Virus record (IMG/VR): IMGVR_UViG_3300030101_003124
Location: 1 to 57,933 of that record
Origin: a virus
DNA length: 57,933 nt
Direction: 5' to 3' (one strand)
In this document: positions 52,777 to 57,933 of the stretch, piece by piece
How the letters are laid out: every line of letters begins with the position of its first letter
Numbering within the stretch: position 1 is the stretch's first letter
Translations under genes and position numbers: made by a program
The notes under the pieces: generated by a model
Told to the model about the DNA's origin: nothing
Seen by the model: the letters and a program-made list of their open reading frames with translations, nothing else
Database searches by the model: none

Positions 52777-53046
52777 ATGGCAAAGAAAAAAGGTAAAGGT
52801 TTAAAAAGCGCTTGCTGGTCAGGTTACGAAGCTATCGGCATGAAGAAAAAAGGCGGTAGGATGGTACCTAACTGCGTTCCTATAACTAAGAAAGTAAAAA
52901 AATCGCCAGCTAAAATAGCTCCATTATTAGCAGCTGCTGTACCAATGGTTGGTAAAGCAATTGCGGGTGCTGTTGCAAATAAAGCTGTTAACGCAGTATC
53001 AAAATACTCACCTGCTAAAGCTGGTTGTGGTAATCATAAAAAATAA
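52777..53046 (+). CDS. Small basic SPAK protein with hydrophobic middle (89 aa)
   Basis: Begins AKKKGKGLKSACWSGYEAIG, MKKKGGRMVPNCVP, a sequence pattern I know from many phage small proteins, then VKKSPAKIAP, a hydrophobic Ala/Val helix (LLAAAVPMVGKAIAGAVANK) and a tail YSPAKAGCGNHKK. It carries two SPAK motifs. It may be a minor virion protein. Cysteines in the head and tail could bind metal. Confidence 0.6.
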   Translation: MAKKKGKGLKSACWSGYEAIGMKKKGGRMVPNCVPITKKVKKSPAKIAPLLAAAVPMVGKAIAGAVANKAVNAVSKYSPAKAGCGNHKK

Positions 53047-53049
53047 GAT

Positions 53050-53466
53050 ATGTGGTTAAAAAGAGTTAATAGCACTACAAACAATACGTTTAATTACGAC
53101 TGTCATACAGAGTGTAAAACCTGTGGTAGTCCAGCTAAACATTGTGGTTGTGGTATTATAGGACCTAAAAAAATAGGTGACGCACCATATCCATCTCCAG
53201 CTAAAAAGAAAAAAAGTAACGAACCTAGAAAAACTACTAAAGGTAAAGGGCGTAACTTTCGTACTACAAAAGAAGGTGCAGGTATGACTGAAAAAGGTGT
53301 AAAAGAGTATAGAAAGAAAAATCCTGGTAGTAAATTAAAGACAGCTGTAACAGGTAAAGTAAAACCTGGTAGCAAAGCTGCTAAACGTAGAAAATCATTT
53401 TGCGCTAGATCAAAAGGTTGGACCGGTGAAAGAGGTCGAGCTGCTAGACGTAGATGGAAATGCTAA
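53050..53466 (+). CDS. Lys/Arg/Cys-rich SPAK protein, NPGSKLKTAVTG family (138 aa)
   Basis: The N-terminus is a cysteine cluster (CHTECKTCGSPAKHCGCGII), which may hold a metal ion; then PYPSPAKKKK; then the conserved phage block GMTEKGVKEYRKKNPGSKLK, TAVTGKVKPGSKAAKRRKSF, CARSKGW and ARRRWKC at the end. The last block is widespread in marine phages with unknown function. Two SPAK motifs again. High positive charge suggests DNA or RNA contact in the virion or cell. Confidence 0.65.
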   Translation: MWLKRVNSTTNNTFNYDCHTECKTCGSPAKHCGCGIIGPKKIGDAPYPSPAKKKKSNEPRKTTKGKGRNFRTTKEGAGMTEKGVKEYRKKNPGSKLKTAVTGKVKPGSKAAKRRKSFCARSKGWTGERGRAARRRWKC

Positions 53467-53470
53467 AATT

Positions 53471-53686
53471 ATGTGGAAATTATTTGAAGATAAAAACAAC
53501 ATTAACGAAAAGAACATAATAGGTTTTGCTTCTTTTATAGTAATGGTTTTGTTTGCTGTGGCTGACTTACTAACAAGTCTTATAGCAGATAAAGATCTTA
53601 TTATTAATGAAGTAGTTTATAATTCTTTCGTGTGGGTTACACTTGGATGTTTTGGCATATCTGCTGTAGAAAAAATAAAGAAATAA
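53471..53686 (+). CDS. Two-span membrane protein, possible second holin (71 aa)
   Basis: Starts MWKLFEDKNNINEKN and has two hydrophobic helices (IIGFASFIVMVLFAVADLLT; IINEVVYNSFVWVTLGCFGI), ending VEKIKK. The start at 53471 sits just behind the previous stop. Size and topology fit class II holins or antiholins. Since a 3-TM holin is already encoded at 8 kb, this could act as an antiholin or pinholin next to the endolysin, or do something unrelated. Confidence 0.6.
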   Translation: MWKLFEDKNNINEKNIIGFASFIVMVLFAVADLLTSLIADKDLIINEVVYNSFVWVTLGCFGISAVEKIKK

Positions 53687-53689
53687 AAA

Positions 53690-53709
53690 AAAGGGGCTTT
53701 CGCCCCTTT
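53690..53709. terminator. Bidirectional terminator between convergent units
   Basis: GGGGC-TTTC-GCCCC (53693-53706) with an A-run before and T-run after it. It can therefore stop transcription from both sides: the rightward late unit and the leftward nrdA unit, whose stop codon lies 5 bases away. Confidence 0.92.
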
Positions 53710-53713
53710 AATT

Positions 53714-55498
53714 TTATCCATCGCAACTTAAACAATCTTCACTCATAGCTTGTTTAGCTATATCTCCTCTGAGAACTGATTCTGTTCTCATATAATACAA
53801 AGTTTTAATTCCTTTCTTCCAAGCTTCTAAATGTATTTTATTTATCCATTTAGGTTCTGCTTGTGAAGGAAAAGCTAAGTTTAAACTAACAGACTGATCT
53901 ATGTACTGTTGACGTATACCCGCCTGATTAACTAGTTCTAGTTGATTTATTTCCTTAAATGTTTTGTAAACTTCTTTTATAGGCACGTTGTGTTCTCCAA
54001 TAGTAATTTTGTCTAATTGTTTTATACCTTGTACTGAACCACCGTCTTTTAAAATTTGATTCCATATTTTATCTGTATTTAAATTATTCTTTTTTAATTC
54101 TTGTACCAACGTAGGGTTCTTACGAATGAACGTACCTTTAGCAGATTGCTCTGTAAAAACATTAGCAGCCCATGGCTCAACTCCAGGGCTAATATTACCA
54201 GAGAGCTTGCTATTACTAACAGTAGGAGCGATAGCTCTAAGATGTGTGTTCCTAAATCCTGTGCCAACGCACCAAAGCGGTTCGCCGAACGTTTCAGCAA
54301 GTGCCATGCTTGCTCTTTCCGATTCAATTTTGATTTGTGAAAATATTCTTCTTGTTTCATATTGTGCTAATAATCCTTCAAAAGGTAAACCTTTTTGTTG
54401 TAAATAAGTATGCCAACCTAATACTCCTAATCCTAGTGCTCTACCTTTTTCAGCAGATCTTATAGAGTTTTCAAAACCTTTTCTATATTTAGCTTTTTGT
54501 ATAAACTCTTCTAACACTCCATCTAAAAACCATATACTATCGTATATTAAATTAGAGTTTTTCCACTCTTTATATTTAGCTAGATTTAAACTAGATAAAC
54601 AACATACAAAACTATGGTTTTCATCTGTATGTAATACTATTTCACTGCATATATTAGTCATAAACACTTTTAAAGCATTGTCTTTATACGCAGCAGGGTT
54701 GTTCTTGTTAATATTACCTTTAAACATTATATAGGGTTCGCCTGTAGCTTTACGCTTTTGTAATAACTTACCCCATTTACGTCTTGCAACTTTATCACCA
54801 GCCATGAGTTTACGCATAAACTTATCGCCAATAACAGTACACTGATGCATGTTTAGTGATTGTCTATTAATATCACCTTTAGGTTCTCTTATTTCCAACC
54901 AGTCTTCCCAATCTTTATGTTCTATATTCAAGTTAACTGACGCAGCACCTCTACGGACAGCACCTTGATTTGTAGCTAATATAGTTGAATCATATATTTT
55001 ACAAAAAGGTACTACTCCGTCCGACGTGCCATTCATTGTTATCTCTGCACCTGCAGGCCTGATCTGGTTAATACCAATACCAACACCACCTCCGTGCTTT
55101 GCGAGTAACATCATCTCTAAATTTTTAGTTCCAATATCAATTATACTATCTGCAACATCAATACCAAAACAACTGATTGGTAAACCCCTATCAGTTCCTG
55201 TATTAGAGAGTACAGGAGACGCTAAGCATAACCAACCTTTCCATATATAATCAAAGAAAGTTTCAGCCATCTCAGGTCTTTTTAAACGTTTAGCTACAGT
55301 TGTAGCCACACGCATGTAAGCTTCTCTAGGTGTTTCACCGTTATATAAGTAACCACCTTGTATTGTTTTTTTATATACGTCAGCTTCTGCCCAATCTGGG
55401 TAGTCCTGACCTTTTATCCATCTATTACTCCACATTATGCTATTAAGTGTTTTGTCCAAGCAACTAAACCATTGATGTTTAGCGCTACTAAGTTCCAT
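53714..55498 (-). CDS. nrdA: Ribonucleotide reductase large subunit, class I
   Basis: 594 residues. Reduces ribonucleotides to deoxyribonucleotides. The catalytic site is complete: PISCF (C110), TNICSEI (N282, C284, E286), the second redox cysteine in SFVCCL (C299/C300), the radical-transfer tyrosine pair in LYYMR (568-569) and the C-terminal EDCLSCDG (C589, C592) that accepts electrons from thioredoxin or glutaredoxin. The N-terminal ATP-cone is absent, so dATP feedback through this subunit is not expected; this explains its shortness against ~760 in E. coli. It overlaps the small protein upstream by 64 bases and lies last in its unit. Confidence 0.96.
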   Translation of the reverse strand: MELSSAKHQWFSCLDKTLNSIMWSNRWIKGQDYPDWAEADVYKKTIQGGYLYNGETPREAYMRVATTVAKRLKRPEMAETFFDYIWKGWLCLASPVLSNTGTDRGLPISCFGIDVADSIIDIGTKNLEMMLLAKHGGGVGIGINQIRPAGAEITMNGTSDGVVPFCKIYDSTILATNQGAVRRGAASVNLNIEHKDWEDWLEIREPKGDINRQSLNMHQCTVIGDKFMRKLMAGDKVARRKWGKLLQKRKATGEPYIMFKGNINKNNPAAYKDNALKVFMTNICSEIVLHTDENHSFVCCLSSLNLAKYKEWKNSNLIYDSIWFLDGVLEEFIQKAKYRKGFENSIRSAEKGRALGLGVLGWHTYLQQKGLPFEGLLAQYETRRIFSQIKIESERASMALAETFGEPLWCVGTGFRNTHLRAIAPTVSNSKLSGNISPGVEPWAANVFTEQSAKGTFIRKNPTLVQELKKNNLNTDKIWNQILKDGGSVQGIKQLDKITIGEHNVPIKEVYKTFKEINQLELVNQAGIRQQYIDQSVSLNLAFPSQAEPKWINKIHLEAWKKGIKTLYYMRTESVLRGDIAKQAMSEDCLSCDG

Positions 55499-55686
55499 TG
55501 TTTTCTAGCTGCAACCTGTATTAACACGCAGCAAAAACCAGCTATGTATAATTTAGGTTCTAACGTCCAGTGTGCTGCTAATAAACAGCCCGCACCAAAA
55601 TAACCTACCCTACTAGCTAGTCTTTCGCTAGGTGTTAATTTTTTATTACGTACTAGAAACTTCATTATTTTATATTTAGTTCCCAT
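55435..55686 (-). CDS. Small membrane-type protein between nrdB and nrdA (83 aa)
   Basis: Starts MGTKYKIMKFLVRNKKLTPS with a basic head, then one or two hydrophobic stretches (VGYFGAGCLLAAHWTLEP; LYIAGFCCVLIQVAARKQWN). The C-terminal part overlaps the first 64 bases of nrdA, so translation may be coupled. The position between the reductase subunits is odd for a membrane protein. No family recognised. Confidence 0.55.
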   Translation of the reverse strand: MGTKYKIMKFLVRNKKLTPSERLASRVGYFGAGCLLAAHWTLEPKLYIAGFCCVLIQVAARKQWNLVALNINGLVAWTKHLIA

Positions 55687-55784
55687 TATTTATATAAATC
55701 TTTATATATATCATCTTCTGTTATATCGATATTATTCATAATATTTAATCTATTACCATATATCTTCGAAATCTTCTCCTTCAT
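55686..55784 (-). CDS. Possible 32-aa protein overlapping the nrdB end
   Basis: Starts MKEKISKIYGNRLNIMNNID and ends ITEDDIYKDLYK. Its stop overlaps the next start as TAATG, the usual join in this genome, and it overlaps the nrdB C-terminus by 32 bases. It is short and charged, and could be an artefact; a 17-residue form (from 55739) is an alternative. Confidence 0.3.
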   Translation of the reverse strand: MKEKISKIYGNRLNIMNNIDITEDDIYKDLYK

Positions 55785-56712
55785 TCGCTTTGCTGTAGTC
55801 TGTTGGGCGTATCGCGAAAAAGTCAGTATGAGTATGCCCGCCGGTAAGATGGTAAAACCAATCAAGATTATTTGCTGAAGCCTCGTCATACTTGAAAACT
55901 CCTTTATAACCGAGTTCAACAAGTTTTTCATTTAGTCTTTTTTTAATAAATTGTTTTAAATCGTTTGCTTTTAAATTTTCTATGTCACCCATTTCAAACA
56001 TTTTATCAATATACTTCATTTCAGCATCGTGCATTGCGCTAGCCGCATCAACAACAGCTTCTTTGCAATCTTTTAAAAGATCTTTATCTTCTTCACACAT
56101 ATGTCTAAATAATCTACATCCCATTTTACTATGTAATGATTCGTCTCTTACAGACCATTTCATTTGTTGTCCAATTCCTTTGAGCATGTTTCGCATTTGA
56201 AAGCTGTACAATACTGCAAAAGCGGAGTATAAAGAAACACCTTCAGCAAAAGCGGAAAATACCGCCAAGCTTTTAGCAATTTCTTTTTTATCATTTCCTT
56301 CATATCCTACTAAATTATCAAAACGTTCCATTGTTGCTTCGTCTTGCAAGAACGCTTCAAAGTTTTCTAATCCTAATGTTTCATTTAAGTAACTATAAGC
56401 TACTGCGTGTATTGTCTCTTGTGATCCAAACATCATAGCCATTTGTTGTATCTCGTGTTTAGGAAACCATGATACAACTTTTTGTGTCCAGTAATCACTT
56501 ACTGCACATTCAGTCTGAGCAAAACCTAGTAGTATATTTCCTACTAAGTTTTTTTCAGCTGGTGTTAACTTTTCGTTCCAGTCTTTTACATCTCCACTCA
56601 TTGGTATTTCTGTATGTAACCAAAACGCCTGAGCTTGTTTTAACCAACCTTCTGTGTAATACTCAGGGTACTCAAAAGGTTTATATGGTATTCTTTGATC
56701 AAATAATCCCAT
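55753..56712 (-). CDS. nrdB: Ribonucleotide reductase small subunit, class I
   Basis: 319 residues; start chosen at MGLFDQRIPYKPFEYPEYY because the family begins there and a 4-base gap then separates it from the preceding gene. Metal ligands by spacing to E. coli: E68 (in QTECAV, at the D84 position), E99 and H102 (QETIH), E157 (AEGVS), E191 and H194 (RDESLH). The radical tyrosine position is Y106 (HAVAY). The tail EGEDFEDIW is the peptide that docks on NrdA. Having Glu where E. coli has Asp, with the tyrosine kept, is reminiscent of unusual class I metal sites. No ATP-cone. Confidence 0.95.
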   Translation of the reverse strand: MGLFDQRIPYKPFEYPEYYTEGWLKQAQAFWLHTEIPMSGDVKDWNEKLTPAEKNLVGNILLGFAQTECAVSDYWTQKVVSWFPKHEIQQMAMMFGSQETIHAVAYSYLNETLGLENFEAFLQDEATMERFDNLVGYEGNDKKEIAKSLAVFSAFAEGVSLYSAFAVLYSFQMRNMLKGIGQQMKWSVRDESLHSKMGCRLFRHMCEEDKDLLKDCKEAVVDAASAMHDAEMKYIDKMFEMGDIENLKANDLKQFIKKRLNEKLVELGYKGVFKYDEASANNLDWFYHLTGGHTHTDFFAIRPTDYSKANEGEDFEDIW

Positions 56713-56716
56713 TTTC

Positions 56717-56857
56717 TTAATAATATGTTGTGTAACAAATATCAAAGAAGCCTAAGTATAATACATAGTCTATCTTTGAGTTATCTATATCTTCGTACTG
56801 TCTTATTCCAAACAGTACTCCTGGCACTAAGCCAATATTAATTTCCCATGCTTTCAT
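56717..56857 (-). CDS. Conserved-looking small protein (46 aa)
   Basis: Reads MKAWEINIGLVPGVLFGIRQ, YEDIDNSKIDYVLYLGFFDI and CYTTYY. It is a compact hydrophobic-aromatic protein whose opening I associate with small proteins found beside nucleotide genes in Bacteroidetes phages. It overlaps the upstream stop as ATGA, and nrdB follows after 4 bases, so it is in the same operon. Function unknown. Confidence 0.6.
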   Translation of the reverse strand: MKAWEINIGLVPGVLFGIRQYEDIDNSKIDYVLYLGFFDICYTTYY

Positions 56858-56988
56858 CTACCTTGTCCTTTATAACGTTTAACATAATTTTTACTACCTT
56901 TGCATTTAGACGTTTTAGTTTTAGCATGAACGCCTGGTCGTTTTTTTCTAGCTGGTTTATATATATGCACTGATACTTTTCTAGCCAT
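56854..56988 (-). CDS. Very small basic protein (44 aa)
   Basis: Reads MARKVSVHIYKPARKKRPGV then HAKTKTSKCKGSKNYVKRYK and GQGR. Nearly all positive charge is in a repeated Lys/Arg pattern, with a pattern (GVHAKTKTS...KGSKNYVKRY) I know from many phages. Starts 8 bases inside the end of the nuclease gene and overlaps the next start by ATGA. It probably binds nucleic acid. Confidence 0.6.
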   Translation of the reverse strand: MARKVSVHIYKPARKKRPGVHAKTKTSKCKGSKNYVKRYKGQGR

Positions 56989-57439
56989 TTTTCATTTGTT
57001 TTAATATTAGTTCTACAGTCATATCACACTCTTTTTGGTTTTGTGGTTTATATAGTGTAAAAGGTCCTAATCTTCTTTCAGCTACTAACTTTTTAAATAT
57101 TTTCCAACGTAGTGGAAAAGACTCATTAGCTCTACCTTTACACTCAATAATCCAGCCTTTACCTATAAAGTCTGGTGTGTATTTCATGTTTAATATTTTC
57201 TTATTACCTCTGTCTTTATAATCACCTTTACCATTGCTACATCTTTCGTAACATGAAAAAGGAAAATCAAATGATTCTATAAGTTCAAAGGTTTGGCCTT
57301 CGTATAAAGCGTGTATTTTAGCTTTCTTTAAAGCTTGATACATATACTTTTCTAAACCAGAAGCAAAGGTTATCCCGTCAACAGTAATTTTCTTACTATT
57401 AACAGGACCTTTCTTTTTTCTTCTATAATTCTTCCTCAT
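56981..57439 (-). CDS. PDDEXK-type phage nuclease (DUF1064-like)
   Basis: 152 residues. The PD-(D/E)xK site is visible: E30 in ASGLEKYMY, D90 in YTPDFIG, and E99-C-K101 in WIIECKGR. The opening is a basic tail (MRKNYRRKKKGPVN), and the order GLEKYM, YEGQTFELI, KYTPDF, IECKG and RWKIFKKLV follows phage DUF1064-type endonucleases proposed to act on branched DNA or in recombination. A Cys-rich insert (CYERCSNGKGDY) may bind metal. It probably resolves or trims replication intermediates. Confidence 0.75.
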   Translation of the reverse strand: MRKNYRRKKKGPVNSKKITVDGITFASGLEKYMYQALKKAKIHALYEGQTFELIESFDFPFSCYERCSNGKGDYKDRGNKKILNMKYTPDFIGKGWIIECKGRANESFPLRWKIFKKLVAERRLGPFTLYKPQNQKECDMTVELILKQMKNG

Positions 57440-57722
57440 CGTTTACAATATATTCTTTTCCAGTTTCAGGGTCTTTCCCATAATACCGTTGAATCATAGC
57501 TTCTTCAACTTCATCTTGCAAACATCTTTTTGCTGCTTCAATATATAATAACGCATCCATTATTTCTTCTTGTACATCTGTAAGAAACATATGTAAATCT
57601 TTTTTACCTGTTTCTATTTCGTCTTGCATTGTTTGACCATATTTTTTTTGACCAATAATACTTCGACTATCCATTTTTTGTATTACCGCTTGTACAATAG
57701 CGTCTGTTGTTTTAATTTTCAT
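57423..57722 (-). CDS. Small helical protein, MazG/pyrophosphohydrolase-like
   Basis: 99 residues: KMDSRSIIGQKKYGQTMQDE, HMFLTDVQEEIMDALLYIEA, AKRCLQDEVEEA. The GQKKYGQTM and QEEIMDALLYIE blocks resemble the all-alpha NTP pyrophosphohydrolase superfamily where QEE..DA positions bind Mg. The C-terminus RYYGKDPETGKEYIVNDEE looks like an added tail. It may clean up or limit nucleotide pools, together with the neighbouring MazG-like gene and the reductase genes. Confidence 0.6.
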   Translation of the reverse strand: MKIKTTDAIVQAVIQKMDSRSIIGQKKYGQTMQDEIETGKKDLHMFLTDVQEEIMDALLYIEAAKRCLQDEVEEAMIQRYYGKDPETGKEYIVNDEEEL

Positions 57723-57933
57723 CTTTTACAAATGTTCCGTTAATCATTTTACCTTTTCGTTTACTTATCACGTTGTATGCTTCTGCTATACACGTTTCTA
57801 TATTTGTTCCGTGTAAATGTGCTAGGTTTGTTAATACAACAACCATGTCACCGATAGCGTCATTTATCTCATCATGATCGTTATTTAATAATGCCTGAGC
57901 CAGTTCGCCAGCTTCTTCTTGAAGTTTTACATA
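57712..57933 (-). CDS. MazG-like nucleotide pyrophosphohydrolase, N-terminus outside the window
   Basis: The last 73 residues are present. YVKLQEEAGELAQALLNN carries the EExxE metal-binding signature and DEINDAIGDMVVVLTNLAH the second acidic pair; the end is KGKMINGTFVKDEN, as in MazG proteins. MazG hydrolyses NTPs (including signalling nucleotides) to monophosphates and in phages can shift host metabolism. The stop overlaps the next start. An N-terminal helix usual in the family lies beyond the edge. Confidence 0.82.
   Translation of the reverse strand, partial: YVKLQEEAGELAQALLNNDHDEINDAIGDMVVVLTNLAHLHGTNIETCIAEAYNVISKRKGKMINGTFVKDEN

Overview
The window reads as most of the genome of a tailed phage (probably podovirus-like) infecting a marine member of the Bacteroidetes, most likely a flavobacterium. 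This is inferred from content, not from a database search. The DNA is AT-rich. Nearly every start codon follows an A/T-rich leader without a Shine-Dalgarno sequence, as is usual in Bacteroidetes. Leu is almost always TTA and Arg AGA. There is a BACON-type domain. The head-neck order (terminase, portal, scaffold-like protein, major capsid, ring proteins, one very long tail-tube/stabilisation protein, internal virion proteins, one giant protein) resembles crAss-like phages and related uncultured marine phages. No sheath or classical tape-measure gene is visible.

Layout. (1) 1-2600, minus strand: a block of very small, mostly unrecognised genes with an initiator-like tRNA-Met(CAU), two odd tRNA-like structures and four copies of a 33-bp leftward element. 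(2) 2598-3142: non-coding divergent control region with palindromes and direct repeats. (3) 3143-8384, plus strand: small basic protein, GroEL and GroES in reversed order, possible winged-helix protein, HExxH protein, 3-TM holin. (4) 8387-20314: tail-fibre/adhesin module with an S74 self-cleaving chaperone domain, a guanidinoacetate-methyltransferase-like enzyme and a BACON protein. (5) 20342-31781: small proteins, a double co-chaperonin-like protein, terminase, portal, scaffold-like protein, major capsid, neck proteins. (6) 31785-49817: the 2231-residue tail protein, internal virion proteins and a 2915-residue polyvalent protein with a zinc-peptidase motif and a HAD phosphatase domain. (7) 49861-53686: envelope-targeted proteins, then M15 endolysin, two small Cys/Lys-rich proteins and a second small membrane protein. 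(8) 53690-53709: terminator between convergent units. (9) 53714-57933, minus strand: class I ribonucleotide reductase (NrdA, NrdB), small proteins, a PDDEXK nuclease and two pyrophosphohydrolase-type proteins.

The transcription plan is simple. Two divergent units leave the 2.6-3.1 kb region: rightward (late, structural and lysis) ending at 53.69 kb, and leftward (early). The right-hand minus block is probably the distal part of the leftward unit. DNA polymerase, primase, helicase and RNA polymerase are absent, so either the window is not the whole genome or the phage uses host enzymes. I cannot show that the two ends join.

The most unusual items are: the two structured leftward RNAs ending in an acceptor-plus-T-arm minihelix, with an initiator-like tRNA beside one of them; the 33-bp repeated leftward element; the signal-peptide cassette before the endolysin; the GAMT-like methyltransferase among tail genes; the double GroES-like protein beside terminase; and codon-usage patches inside terL.
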